Positions 8,787 through 18,097 of a DNA stretch of 64,000 nucleotides are shown in pieces (positions within the stretch are counted from its first letter, which is position 1; the number at the start of each line of letters is the position of its first letter). Position numbers and translations under genes: made by a program. The notes beneath the pieces were generated by a model that did not search any database, had not been told where the DNA came from, and worked only from the letters and a program-made list of their open reading frames with translations. Origin of the DNA: Streptomyces smaragdinus (GTDB lineage: Bacteria; Actinomycetota; Actinomycetes; Streptomycetales; Streptomycetaceae); contig NZ_WEGJ01000017.1 in NCBI RefSeq assembly GCF_009604385.1, positions 1 to 64,000 of the forward strand, in the 5' to 3' direction.

Positions 8787-10220
8787 TCAGTGGGTGATCG
8801 CCTTGGTCTCGAGGAACTCCTCGATCCCGGCGCGCCCCATCTCCCGCCCGTTGCCGGACTGCTTGTAACCGCCGAACGGGGCCTGGAAGTTGTGCGGTCC
8901 GCCGTTGACGTCGACCTGACCGACCCGCAGCCGCTTCGCGATCGCCATCGCGTGCTCCTCCTCGCCGGTGACGGCGGCGTTGAGCCCGTAGATCGTGCTG
9001 TTGGCGATCCGGACGGCGTCGTCGTCGTCGGTGTAGGGGATCACGGTCAGCACGGGGCCGAAGATCTCCTCCTGGGCGATCACGGACGACGGGTCGACGT
9101 CGGAGAAGATCGTCGGCCGGACGTACGCGCCGGTCTCCAGACCCTCGGGCCGGCCGGGACCGCCGACCACCAGCGTGGCGCCGTCCTCGACGCCGCGCCG
9201 GATGTAGCCGTCCACCCGCTGCCGCTGGGTCTCCGAGGCGAGCGGACCGATCCGGGTGGCCTCGTCGGCGGGGTCGCCGACGGAGTACTCCGCGGCCGCG
9301 GCCCGCAACTTCTCGACCACCGTCTCCTGGAGGCCGGCCGGTACGAGCATCCGGACGTACGCGCCGCACGCCTGGCCGCCGTTGGACCACGCGAAGGCCA
9401 GCCCGCGGCTCACGGCGAAGTCGAGGTCGGCGTCCGGCAGCACGATGTGCGCCGCCTTGCCGCCCAGCTCGAGCGCGACCCGCTTGACCGTGTCGGACGC
9501 GGCGACGGAGACGCTCTTGCCGGCGCGGGTGGACCCGGTGAAGGAGATCATGTCGATCCGCGGGTGCCGGGAGATGGCCTCGCCGACCACCGGACCGGTG
9601 CCCTGCACGACGTTCAGCACGCCGTCCGGCAGCCCGGCCGCGGAGGCGATCTCCGCGAACATCAGGGCGCTCAGCGGGGACATCTCCGAGGGCTTGAGGA
9701 CGATGGTGTTACCGCCGAGCAGCGCGGGGACGACCTTGGTCACCAGCTGCTGGAGGGGGAAGTTCCACGGGGTGATGGCGCCCACGACGCCGATCGCCTC
9801 GTGGACGACGAGCGAGTTCCCGATCGTCTCCTCCCACTCGAACTCCTCGGCCGCGGCGACCGCGGCGAGGGTCGAGGCCACCGGGAAGCCGGCCTGCGCC
9901 TGCCGGGCGAAGGAGATCGGGGCGCCCATCTCCAGGGTGATGGTCTCCGCGAGCGACTCGTTGTGCTTCTGCATGCCCTCGGCGAGGCGCCGTATGACGG
10001 CGATGCGGTCGGCCGGCGAGGTCGCCGACCAGCCGGGGAAGGCGGCGACGGCGGCGTCCACCGCCTTGTCCACGTCCTCGGCGGTGCCGCCGGGCACGGA
10101 GGCGACGACGGACTCGTCGGCCGGGTTGATCACGTCGATCACCGGGCCGGAGCCGGGGACCGCGCGGCCGTTGATCCAGTGGGACGGGGTGGGGAAGGGG
10201 AGCTTGTCCTGTTCGTTCAT
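8787..10220 (-). CDS. NAD(P)+-dependent aldehyde dehydrogenase
   Basis: 477 residues, the normal length for the ALDH superfamily. It oxidises an aldehyde to the acid with NAD(P)+. Landmarks are TPWNFPLQQLVTKVVPAL (cofactor pocket), FTGSTRAGK (cofactor-binding), the general base Glu251 in LELGG, the nucleophile Cys285 in NGGQACGAY, and EEIFGPVLTVIPY. The C-terminal FGGYKQSGNGREMGRAGIEE resembles the betaine-/aromatic-aldehyde and gamma-aminobutyraldehyde branches, but the substrate cannot be assigned. The ATG at 10220 has GGGGAAC upstream; longer reading to 10319 crosses the divergent promoter region. It is divergent from the NB-ARC regulator and followed by an XRE regulator. Confidence 0.9.
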   Translation of the reverse strand: MNEQDKLPFPTPSHWINGRAVPGSGPVIDVINPADESVVASVPGGTAEDVDKAVDAAVAAFPGWSATSPADRIAVIRRLAEGMQKHNESLAETITLEMGAPISFARQAQAGFPVASTLAAVAAAEEFEWEETIGNSLVVHEAIGVVGAITPWNFPLQQLVTKVVPALLGGNTIVLKPSEMSPLSALMFAEIASAAGLPDGVLNVVQGTGPVVGEAISRHPRIDMISFTGSTRAGKSVSVAASDTVKRVALELGGKAAHIVLPDADLDFAVSRGLAFAWSNGGQACGAYVRMLVPAGLQETVVEKLRAAAAEYSVGDPADEATRIGPLASETQRQRVDGYIRRGVEDGATLVVGGPGRPEGLETGAYVRPTIFSDVDPSSVIAQEEIFGPVLTVIPYTDDDDAVRIANSTIYGLNAAVTGEEEHAMAIAKRLRVGQVDVNGGPHNFQAPFGGYKQSGNGREMGRAGIEEFLETKAITH

Positions 10221-10294
10221 GTTCCCCAGGGAACACCCGGTCGTGAACGGCATCCATGTCTTGTGAGACCCATGATCCAGGTCACTTCCCGGTG

Positions 10295-10324
10295 TTGTCC
10301 GACGGGACCGGACCACCATATTGT
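10295..10324 (+). promoter_or_regulatory. Housekeeping-type promoter for the NB-ARC regulator
   Basis: TTGTCC (10295-10300), an 18-base spacer and TATTGT (10319-10324) fit the HrdB-type consensus. The predicted start lies near 10331, giving a leader of about 57 bases before the GTG at 10388. Confidence 0.4.
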
Positions 10325-10387
10325 TTAGGATTCAAATGAGTTGCCCGCCGTCCGGGTACGGCACGGGCGACGTCGGAGAGGAACCAC

Positions 10388-12637
10388 GTGACCGGTGACG
10401 AGGCGGCGTTCGGCGCCCTGGTGCGCACGCTGCGCCTGGCGGCCGGGCTGACCATCGAGGGGCTGGCGGAGGCCTCCGGCGTGAGCGTGCGGGGAATCGG
10501 CGACCTGGAGCGCGGGCTGCGGACGACGCCCCAGCGGCGTACGGTCGCGGCCCTGGCGGACGGTCTGGGCCTGGCCGAGGCGGAGCGGGAGCAGTTGCTC
10601 GCCGCGGCACGGGCCGGACGGGACCGGGCGTACGCTCCGGCGGGGGCGCACTCCTTCCCGCGCGGGATCGACGACTTCACCGGCCGGGGGCCCGAGGTCG
10701 CCCGGCTCACCGGCTGGGCGCGCGAGACGGCCCGTACCGGACCCGCGGTCATGGTGATCTCGGGGCCGCCCGGCGCCGGCAAGACGACCCTCGCACTGCA
10801 GACGGCGCGGGAGGTCGCCGACGCGTTCCCGGACGGGCAGCTGGTCGTCGACCTGCGCGGGACGGACGACGCCCCGCCCGAGCCGGCCGAGCTCGTGCTC
10901 GAGATCCTGCGGGCCCTGCAGGCCGCGGACCGGGACCTGGTCCGGGCCGGGCCGCAGGGGCAGCCCGAGCTCTACCGGAAGCTGCTGGCCGACCGGCGGT
11001 TCCTGCTGGTCCTGGACAACGCACGCGACGAGGCCCAGGTCCGCCCGCTGCTGCCGGGCGCCGGTCCGGGCATGGTGCTGGTCACCAGCCGGCGCATGCT
11101 CACCGGCCTGGACGCCGTACGCCGGCTGCCGCTGGGCGAGCTCGCCCCCGCCGAGTCCACCGCCTTCCTCACCGGCCTGATCGGCGCCGACCGCGCCGGG
11201 GCCGACCCGGCGGCCGTCGCCGAGGTCGCCGACCGCTGCGGGCATCTGCCGCTGGCCCTGCGCGTGGCCGGCAACTGGCTGGCTACGCGCACCGGCTGGC
11301 CCGTGCGCCGGCTCGCCGACCGCCTCGCCGACGAGGACCGGCGACTGGACGCGCTGGCCGCGGGGGACATCCGCGTCTCGGCGGCCTTCGAGCTGTCGTA
11401 CCAGCAGCTCACCCCCGCCGCCGCCCGCATCTTCCGCCGCCTCGCCCTCGTGCCCGGCTCCGACTTCTCCCCGGCCGTCGCCGCGAAGCTGGCCGGCCAG
11501 GACCTCTTCGACGCCGAGGACGCGCTGGAGGAGCTGTTCGAGGCGGGGCTGCTGGGCACCAACGGCGGCCGCTACCGGCTGCACGACCTGCTGTGGCTGT
11601 ACGCCCGTACGCGGCTGGTGGCCGAGGAGAGCACGACGGAGAGGGAGGCGGCCCGCCGGGAGCTGTACGACTGGCTGCTGGAGACGGCGGTCGTGGCCGG
11701 ACGGTGGTTCGAACCGGACTACGGCGCCCCGCCGCCCGACTGGGCGGGCATCGTTGACCTGTCCAGCGCCGACCGGGCCCACGACTGGCTGCAGGCCGAG
11801 GGACTCAACTGGCTCGCCGCCCTGCGCGCCGCCGCTGCCGCGGGCGATCACGCCACGGTGGTCGAGGTGGCCGAAGCGTTGCACTGGTTCTCCGACAACT
11901 GGGTCTTCTGGGGCCACTGGCACGAGGTCTACGCTGCCGGCGCCCGCAGCGCCCGGGCCCTGGGTGATCCGCTGACGGAGGCCACTCAGCTCAACTACCA
12001 CGCCTGGGCCCTTTTCACCTGCGAGGGACGGCCCCACGACAGCATCGAGTGTGCGACGCAGGCCCTCGCGGCGGCCCGTCGCGCCGACAGCCTCAGCCAG
12101 CAGGCCTGGGCCCATCAGTACCTGGCCTCCGCGTACCTCTCGCTCGATGACTTCGACGGATCCATGGAAAGTGACCGGCGAGCGGCAGATCTGTTCGAGG
12201 CGGCAGGTGATCATCATGGAGCGGCACAGTCCCTGCTGGGTCTCTGCAATACGCTGAACCGCGCCGGTCGCCCCACCGAAGCCCTGGCGTCGATCGCCGC
12301 GGCATTCGTCTTCCTCGACGAGACCGGTGACCGGTTCGAGCCGCATATCGCCCGCTACACCCGGACCGCACTGCACACCATCGCCGGTGACTCCCACGCC
12401 CGTCTGGGCGACTGGGACGCGGCCGTCGACCAGCTGCGAACCGGTCTCGAGGCATGCGACGGGAAACCGTCACGCATAGGCCGCCTGCTCAGCGAGCTGG
12501 GCCACGTCCTGCTGTCCGCGGGCCGTCCCGGGGAGGCCCGGGAAGCCTTCGCCTCCCTTGCCGCCCTGGGCCCGGCCGGAGACCCGGCGCGGGTTTCCGA
12601 CGCGCGCGAACAACTGGCCCGCCTCGACGGGGTCTGA
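10388..12637 (+). CDS. HTH / NB-ARC / TPR transcriptional regulator
   Basis: 749-residue multi-domain regulator. An XRE-type helix-turn-helix occupies about residues 10-65. A STAND-type NB-ARC ATPase follows with P-loop SGPPGAGKT at 124-132, the Walker B-like FLLVLDNARDEAQV near 213-226 and an LVTSR sensor. Winged-helix segments (RIFRRLALVPGSDFS, YRLHDLLWLYAR) follow, then TPR-like helical repeats from ~470 to the end. This is the AfsR/SARP-like plan without the BTAD domain, common in Streptomyces as pathway regulators. NTP-dependent oligomerisation is the expected switch. GTG 10388 has GGAGAGGAA upstream. It is divergent from the aldehyde dehydrogenase; the target is unknown. Confidence 0.85.
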   Translation: MTGDEAAFGALVRTLRLAAGLTIEGLAEASGVSVRGIGDLERGLRTTPQRRTVAALADGLGLAEAEREQLLAAARAGRDRAYAPAGAHSFPRGIDDFTGRGPEVARLTGWARETARTGPAVMVISGPPGAGKTTLALQTAREVADAFPDGQLVVDLRGTDDAPPEPAELVLEILRALQAADRDLVRAGPQGQPELYRKLLADRRFLLVLDNARDEAQVRPLLPGAGPGMVLVTSRRMLTGLDAVRRLPLGELAPAESTAFLTGLIGADRAGADPAAVAEVADRCGHLPLALRVAGNWLATRTGWPVRRLADRLADEDRRLDALAAGDIRVSAAFELSYQQLTPAAARIFRRLALVPGSDFSPAVAAKLAGQDLFDAEDALEELFEAGLLGTNGGRYRLHDLLWLYARTRLVAEESTTEREAARRELYDWLLETAVVAGRWFEPDYGAPPPDWAGIVDLSSADRAHDWLQAEGLNWLAALRAAAAAGDHATVVEVAEALHWFSDNWVFWGHWHEVYAAGARSARALGDPLTEATQLNYHAWALFTCEGRPHDSIECATQALAAARRADSLSQQAWAHQYLASAYLSLDDFDGSMESDRRAADLFEAAGDHHGAAQSLLGLCNTLNRAGRPTEALASIAAAFVFLDETGDRFEPHIARYTRTALHTIAGDSHARLGDWDAAVDQLRTGLEACDGKPSRIGRLLSELGHVLLSAGRPGEAREAFASLAALGPAGDPARVSDAREQLARLDGV

Positions 12638-12713
12638 CTCGCCTGTCACAACTCCGGGGTGCTGCCCTGTCATTGCTGACGACAGCAGACAATCGTCGCG
12701 AAGGGAACGCCCC

Positions 12714-13679
12714 ATGGCATTGCACCCCCACCTCGACCCCGAACTCCGGGCCGGGGTCGAGCAGCTGCCGATCCTCGACTTCGACATCACGGCCGTGTCG
12801 TACGAGGACCTGCCCGGGCAGCGGGAGCAGATGCACGCGACGATAGCCCCACCGCCCGAGACCGAGGTCGTGATCGAGAACCGCCTGGTCCCCGGCGCCG
12901 AGGGGCAGCCGGACGTCCGGCTGCGGATCTACCGGCCGGCGGAGCCCGGCCAAGGCCGTCCCGCGCTGTACTGGATCCACGGCGGCGGCATGATCATCGG
13001 CCTGCCCGAGCAGGACGACGCCATGATGGTCGGGTACGTGGAACGCCTCGGCATCGTCGGCGTGTCCGTGGACTACCGCCTGGCCCCCGAACACCAGGAC
13101 CCCGCCCAGGTCGAGGACTGCTGGGCCGGACTGGTCTGGGTCGCGGAGAACGCCGCCGAACTGGGCGTCGACCCGGCGAGGCTGGCCGTCGGCGGATCCA
13201 GCGCCGGCGGCGGTCTGGCCGCCGCGATGGCCCTGATGGCCCGGGACAAGGGCGGCCCGGATATCGCGTTCCAGCTCCTGAACTCCCCGATGCTCGACGA
13301 CCGCAACATCACCCCGTCCAGCCACGAGTTCACCGAGGCCGTGGTCTGGAGCCGGGCCGACAACCTCTACGGCTGGAAGGCGCTCCTCGGCGACCGGGCC
13401 GGCACCGGTGAGGTCTCCGTGTACGCGGCCCCGGCCCGCGCCACCGATCTGTCCGGGCTGCCCCCGGCGTTCGTGGACGCGACGGAGCTGGAGGTGTTCC
13501 GGGACGAGTGCGTCGACTACGTCCGGGGGCTGCTGAAGGCGGGGGTGCCGACCGAATTCCACCTCTACCCCGGGGCGTTCCACGCGTTCGACATGTGGGT
13601 GCCCGACACCGTGCTGAGCCGACGGTCCCTGGCGACGCGGGAGGCGGCCCTCAAGCGGGCGTTCGACCAGATGATGTGA
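12714..13679 (+). CDS. Alpha/beta hydrolase, HSL-type esterase
   Basis: 321-residue esterase/lipase of the hormone-sensitive-lipase (Abhydrolase_3) group. The oxyanion-hole motif HGGG is at 89-92, followed by VDYRLAPEH; the nucleophile Ser163 is in GSSAGG. The acid is probably the Asp in PPAFVDATELEVFRDE, and the base is the His in the C-terminal YPGAFHAFD. It hydrolyses short-chain or bulky esters; the physiological substrate is unknown. No signal peptide, so cytosolic. The ATG at 12714 has AAGGGAAC upstream; an in-frame extension to 12558 overlaps the previous gene. It is followed by an NmrA-like gene with its own strong ribosome site. Confidence 0.85.
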   Translation: MALHPHLDPELRAGVEQLPILDFDITAVSYEDLPGQREQMHATIAPPPETEVVIENRLVPGAEGQPDVRLRIYRPAEPGQGRPALYWIHGGGMIIGLPEQDDAMMVGYVERLGIVGVSVDYRLAPEHQDPAQVEDCWAGLVWVAENAAELGVDPARLAVGGSSAGGGLAAAMALMARDKGGPDIAFQLLNSPMLDDRNITPSSHEFTEAVVWSRADNLYGWKALLGDRAGTGEVSVYAAPARATDLSGLPPAFVDATELEVFRDECVDYVRGLLKAGVPTEFHLYPGAFHAFDMWVPDTVLSRRSLATREAALKRAFDQMM

Positions 13680-13777
13680 CGCCGCTCACCGGCCGCGCTG
13701 TCACAGGGGGACGTACCCCCCTGTCTACCTTGCGTACAGCGCCTCGAAGGACAGCGCCACGAGGGACAGGAGAGGTC

Positions 13778-14524
13778 ATGAGGATCGCGGTTGCCGGTGG
13801 AACCGGGGTGGCCGGACGGCTTGTGGTGGCGGCGCTGAAGTCCCGCGGGTACGCCCCCGTGGTGCTGTCGCGCGGGCAGGGCGTCGATCTGGTGACCGGC
13901 GCCGGGCTGGACGCGGCGCTCGCCGGGACCGAGGCGGTCATCGACGTCAGCAATCTTTCCACGATGAACAAGAAGGAGGCGATCGCCTTCTTCGACAAGG
14001 CCGGGCACAACCTCCTCGGGGCGGCCGAACGGGCCGGGGTGCGGCACCTCGTGACCGTGTCGATCGTGGGGGTCGACCGGGTCAGGAACGGCTACTACGC
14101 GGGCAAGATGCGCCAGGAGGACATCGTCCGGGGCGGGGCGGTGCCGTGGACGATCCTGCGGTCGACGCAGTTCCACGAGTTCGCCGGCCAGGTGCTCGCC
14201 GGTGTGCCCGGGCCGATTGCCGTGGTGCCGACCGGACAGGTCCAGCCCATCGCCGTACGGGAGGTGGCCGAGGCCCTCGTCGGCCTCGCGCTGGACGCGC
14301 CGCGGGGGATGGCCCCGGAGATCGCCGGGCCGAAGGTGGAGTCGCTCGTCGGCATGGCGCGGCGGCTGATGGCCGCGGGCGGCGCGCGGAAGCGGCCGGT
14401 GCTGCCGGTGCACTTCCCCGGCGGGATGAGCAGCGGCGGTCTGCTGCCGACCGGGCAGGGGCCGCGGGGCAGGGTGACGTTCGACGAGTGGCTGAAGGAG
14501 GCCGGCTCCACAACGGCCGCGTAG
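13778..14524 (+). CDS. NAD(P)-binding atypical short-chain reductase (NmrA/SDR-a)
   Basis: 248-residue Rossmann-fold protein. Its N-terminus, MRIAVAGGTGVAGRLVVAAL, carries the GGTGVAG dinucleotide-binding loop (7-13) of atypical SDR/NmrA proteins. The catalytic Tyr-x3-Lys of classical SDRs is present only as YYAGKM, typical of the isoflavone-reductase-like/NmrA group. It probably reduces a small molecule or senses NADP(H) redox state. AGGAGAGG just upstream fixes the start. It follows the esterase gene by 98 bases and ends at a convergent hairpin. Confidence 0.8.
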   Translation: MRIAVAGGTGVAGRLVVAALKSRGYAPVVLSRGQGVDLVTGAGLDAALAGTEAVIDVSNLSTMNKKEAIAFFDKAGHNLLGAAERAGVRHLVTVSIVGVDRVRNGYYAGKMRQEDIVRGGAVPWTILRSTQFHEFAGQVLAGVPGPIAVVPTGQVQPIAVREVAEALVGLALDAPRGMAPEIAGPKVESLVGMARRLMAAGGARKRPVLPVHFPGGMSSGGLLPTGQGPRGRVTFDEWLKEAGSTTAA

Positions 14525-14546
14525 CCGGCTCGTACACACGGGACAA

Positions 14547-14570
14547 GGGCGGCCGGGAGACCGGCCGCCC
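14547..14570. terminator. Bidirectional terminator
   Basis: A 10-bp perfect GC stem (14547-14556 with 14561-14570) around GAGA, flanked by ACAAG and CTTGT, which can extend the pairing. It lies between convergent stop codons. Confidence 0.75.
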
Positions 14571-14588
14571 TCTTGTGCGCCCGGGGGA

Positions 14589-17345
14589 TCAGCTCCCGGA
14601 GGTGTGCGGCAGCCGGTTGGCGAGTTCGGTCCTCGACCGCACCGACAGCTTGCGGTAGATCCGCGTCAGATTGGCTTCCACGGTCTTCACGGACATGAAG
14701 AGCTCGGCCGCGGTCTCCTGGTTCGACCGCCCCGCCGCGACCAGCTCCGCCACCCGGCGCTCCGTCTCGGTGAGCGTGCTCGTCGTGGGGCGCAGCCCCA
14801 CCCGACCCGCCTCGTCCCGGGCCCGCTGCGCCCACCGCGGGATGCCCAGCGCCTCGAAGGCGCCCGCCGCCGCGTCCAGCGCCTGATTCGCCTTGCCCTT
14901 GAACCCGGCGCGCCGGTAGACCTGCCCCAGCGCCAGCCGGGACCGCGCCGCCTCGAACGGGCACTCCGCGTCCGGCAGCCCGACGACGGCGAGGAGTTCC
15001 TTCAGCGCCGTGTCCGTGTCCCCGCGGGCGGCCGTCAGCAGGGCCTGGCAGCGCCGGGCGGCGACCTCGGCGTCCTGGCTCCCGGCCGCTCCCTGACGCC
15101 GCAGCACGGCGACGGCCGCCTCGACGTCCTTGGTCTCACCGAGCTGGAGGGCGGCGTCGGCGTAGTCCACGCCCCAGAGGAGCCCCTCCAGATCGACCAT
15201 GCCCGTGCGCTCGAAGATCCCCGCGACCTCGCGCAGCACCTCGAGCGCCGCGGGCCAGTCACGCGCGGATGCCTCGACGAAGCCGAGCTGCGCCAGGAAG
15301 CCGGCCCGCCAGTACGTCGACCCCTGGACCTGCGGCCGGTCGGCGCCGCGCCGGGCCCACAGCCGGGCCTCGTCCAGCTCACCGGCGTAGGAGTAGACGA
15401 GGGCGTGCGCCATGTCCTCCTGCGAGTTGAAGGCCTCGGACCAGTCACCGGACGCCGCCCACGCCCCCGACGAGGCCGCGTCCTGGAGCGCGGCCTCGGC
15501 ATCGCGCACCTTCGACCGGCGGACGAGGACGATGATCAGGGCGATGTACAGCAGCGACAGGTCGCCGTACCGGCCGGCCTCGACGGCCTGGGCGATGCCC
15601 CCGCGGACCTGCGTCTCGGCGGCCGGATCGGTCCAGCGCGCACCGAAACCCCGTACGGCGGCCGGCAACGACGGGGGGAGCCCGGCCTCTTCGGCGAGCC
15701 GGTCGATCTCGTCCAGCGCTCCTGCGTCCGTGCCCCGGCCCACGCCCCAGTGCCGCTCGGCCACCATGAGCTCGGTGAGTGCCTTGAGCCGCAGATCCGC
15801 CCGCCCGAGCGCGGTCGCCTCCGTGACCGCCTCCCGGGCGGCCTCGAGCGCCCGCGGCCCGTCGCCCAGCATCCGGCAGAACGCCGCCAGGGTGCCCAGC
15901 GCGTCCGCGTGCGCCGCGCTGCCGGCGGGAGCGAGGTCGAGCACCTGCTCCACCCGCGACCGGGCGGTGGCCACGTCCTCCGCCAGCCGGGCCCAGCGCA
16001 CCTTCACCTGGGCCTGCTGCTCGGGTGAGACGGCGAGCGACTTCCCCTTGCACAGGGCGGCCCGGGCGGCCGTCGCGTCGCCGGCGTTGCTGTAGGTGTC
16101 CACGGCACGCAGCCAGCGCGCCAGACCGGCCACCGGGTCCGACACGGTGGCCAGGGCCGCCCCCTCCAGCAGCTCGCCCGCCACCTGCCGGGCGCCGCGG
16201 CCCGTGGAGAGTTCGGCGGCCCGTTCCAGATCGGCCGCCACGGTCTCGTCCGGTATCGACGTCGACTTCGCCCGGTGCCGGGCCCGTTCCACCGGATCCT
16301 CGAGGGTGTCCGCCAGCGCGCGGTGCGCCCGGCGGCGCTCGGCCGCCGTGGCGGCGTCGTACACGGCCGAGGCCAGCAGCGGATGGGTGAAGGTGATCAC
16401 CGACCCGGCGCCCACGTTCACCATGTCCTCGTCGACCGCGGCCTCCAGGGCCGGCCACAGCCTGTCCCGTTCGACGACCGCCTGCGCCTGCGTCACCGTC
16501 AGCCGGCCGGCCGCGGACGCCAGCAGCAGCACCTCGCGGGTGTCGCCGGTCAGCCGGGCCACGCGTTCGTCCAACAGCTCGGCGAGGCTCGGCGGGACGT
16601 GCACCCGCCCGGGCCCGGAGGCCCGCGCGATCTCCAGGGCCAGGAACGGGTTCCCGCCGCTGGCCCGAGCCACCTCGGCGCTCAGCGGCGGCGTCCACTC
16701 CGGTCCCAGCCGGGTACGCAGCAGCCGGCCCACGGCGTCGTCCGTCAGCGGGCGCAGCGCGAACTCGTGGCGCGGCTCCGCCAGACACCGCAGGAGTTCC
16801 GTACCAGTCTCCGGGTCCGGCCTGGTCGCGATCAGCACGCTCAGCCGCCGGGGTTCGGCCAGCAGGCCGCGCAGCGCGAAGCCGAGGCTGCCGACGGTCG
16901 CCTGGTCCAGCCACTGCAGATCGTCGATGATCAGCGCCACCGGCTCCGACTCGCACAGCCGCGAGAACAGACTCCGCACGGCCAGGGGGACGGCCAGCGG
17001 GTCGACCTCGCCGCCCCCGGGCTCCGCGCGCTGCAGGGCCACGGCCAGCGCGCGCCGCTGCGGCCCCGGAAGGTCCTGGTCGGCCCCCTCGGGGAAGTGG
17101 CGGGTGAGCTCGGCGAGCCCCGCGAAGGGCAGCCCCTTCTCGAACTCGGTCGGCGCCACGGACAGCACCCGGCGTCCCTGGCCCCGCGCCAACTCGGCCG
17201 CGGCCTGCAGCAACCGGCTCTTGCCGACCCCCGGGTCCCCGACGGTGACCACACTGCCGCCGCGGTCCATCAGATCGCCGACGGCCGCCAGTGCGTCCTC
17301 TCGTCCGAACAGTCCCTGGATCACACCGGCATTTTGCCCTATCAC
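14589..17345 (-). CDS. Large LuxR-family (LAL) ATP-binding regulator
   Basis: 918-residue regulator of the LAL class. The N-terminal AAA-type domain has the P-loop GDPGVGKS at 36-43 and the Walker B-like ALIIDDLQWLDQ. The middle consists of helical TPR-like repeats. A C-terminal LuxR helix-turn-helix (LTETERRVAELVAAGRSNQE, then KTVEANLTRIYRKL) occupies the last ~60 residues. MalT is the archetype, in which ATP plus a sugar inducer drives oligomerisation. In Streptomyces such genes usually activate secondary-metabolite or sugar-use genes. The start may be GTG 17345 (GAGG five bases upstream) or GTG 17324. It is divergent from the small alpha/beta hydrolase, which is a plausible target. Confidence 0.85.
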   Translation of the reverse strand: MIGQNAGVIQGLFGREDALAAVGDLMDRGGSVVTVGDPGVGKSRLLQAAAELARGQGRRVLSVAPTEFEKGLPFAGLAELTRHFPEGADQDLPGPQRRALAVALQRAEPGGGEVDPLAVPLAVRSLFSRLCESEPVALIIDDLQWLDQATVGSLGFALRGLLAEPRRLSVLIATRPDPETGTELLRCLAEPRHEFALRPLTDDAVGRLLRTRLGPEWTPPLSAEVARASGGNPFLALEIARASGPGRVHVPPSLAELLDERVARLTGDTREVLLLASAAGRLTVTQAQAVVERDRLWPALEAAVDEDMVNVGAGSVITFTHPLLASAVYDAATAAERRRAHRALADTLEDPVERARHRAKSTSIPDETVAADLERAAELSTGRGARQVAGELLEGAALATVSDPVAGLARWLRAVDTYSNAGDATAARAALCKGKSLAVSPEQQAQVKVRWARLAEDVATARSRVEQVLDLAPAGSAAHADALGTLAAFCRMLGDGPRALEAAREAVTEATALGRADLRLKALTELMVAERHWGVGRGTDAGALDEIDRLAEEAGLPPSLPAAVRGFGARWTDPAAETQVRGGIAQAVEAGRYGDLSLLYIALIIVLVRRSKVRDAEAALQDAASSGAWAASGDWSEAFNSQEDMAHALVYSYAGELDEARLWARRGADRPQVQGSTYWRAGFLAQLGFVEASARDWPAALEVLREVAGIFERTGMVDLEGLLWGVDYADAALQLGETKDVEAAVAVLRRQGAAGSQDAEVAARRCQALLTAARGDTDTALKELLAVVGLPDAECPFEAARSRLALGQVYRRAGFKGKANQALDAAAGAFEALGIPRWAQRARDEAGRVGLRPTTSTLTETERRVAELVAAGRSNQETAAELFMSVKTVEANLTRIYRKLSVRSRTELANRLPHTSGS

Positions 17346-17413
17346 CCTCCCCTCGCGACGGCGAGGGTTATCCCCGATGCCTCCCTTGCCCTCCCGGGGC
17401 GAATCTGCCTGCC

Positions 17414-18097
17414 ATGGAACAGATCAAGAATGTGCTGCTGGTCCACGGGGACTTCGTGGACGGGTCCGGATGGCGGCAGGTGTACGAACTGCTCGTCGCC
17501 GACGGCTTCCGTGTCTCCGTGGTCCAGCACCCCACCCAGTCCCTCGCGGGCGACGTGCTGGCCACCCTGCGGGTGATGCGCGCCCAGCACGGCCCGTGCG
17601 TGCTCGTCGGCCACTCCTACGGCGGCGTGGTGATCACGGAGGCCGGCACCGACGACGACGTCGCCGCCCTGGTCTACGTCGCCGCCTTCGTCCCCGACAC
17701 CGGCGAGTCCGCGCACGACCTGATGGCCGGAACCGCGCCGATGCCACCGCCGAGAGACGACTTCCTGGTCCGTGAGCACGCCGGCTTCCACGAGCTGTAC
17801 GCGGCCGACCTTCCGCCCGCCGAGGCCCGCTTCCTGGCCGACTCCCAGGTCCCCTGGCGGGTCGGCGCCCTCGAGGGCCGCGTCACCCGGCCCGCCTGGC
17901 ACACCAAACCCAGCTGGTACCTGGTGGCCTCCGACGACCGGGTGATCCCGGCGTCGCTGCAGCGGGCCATGGCCGTCCGCTCCGGTTCCACGGTGTCCGA
18001 GGTCGCCGCGAGTCACTTCGTCCACGTGTCCCAGCCCCGCGCCATCGCCGACCTGGTCCGCAGGGCCGCCCGGACCGCAGAGGAGACCCGACCATGA
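17414..18097 (+). CDS. Small alpha/beta hydrolase (salicylate-esterase-like)
   Basis: 227-residue serine hydrolase. The N-terminal VLLVHGDFVDGSGW contains the oxyanion strand, the nucleophile elbow is VGHSYGGVV (Ser near 71), the acid is probably Asp in VASDDRVIP, and the base is His in ASHFVHVSQP near the end. The fold and motifs resemble the plant methyl-salicylate esterase / hydroxynitrile lyase-like group widespread in actinobacteria. Its stop overlaps the start of the next gene (ATGA at 18094-18097), so it is translationally coupled to the sigma factor. The start has no good ribosome site. Confidence 0.85.
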   Translation: MEQIKNVLLVHGDFVDGSGWRQVYELLVADGFRVSVVQHPTQSLAGDVLATLRVMRAQHGPCVLVGHSYGGVVITEAGTDDDVAALVYVAAFVPDTGESAHDLMAGTAPMPPPRDDFLVREHAGFHELYAADLPPAEARFLADSQVPWRVGALEGRVTRPAWHTKPSWYLVASDDRVIPASLQRAMAVRSGSTVSEVAASHFVHVSQPRAIADLVRRAARTAEETRP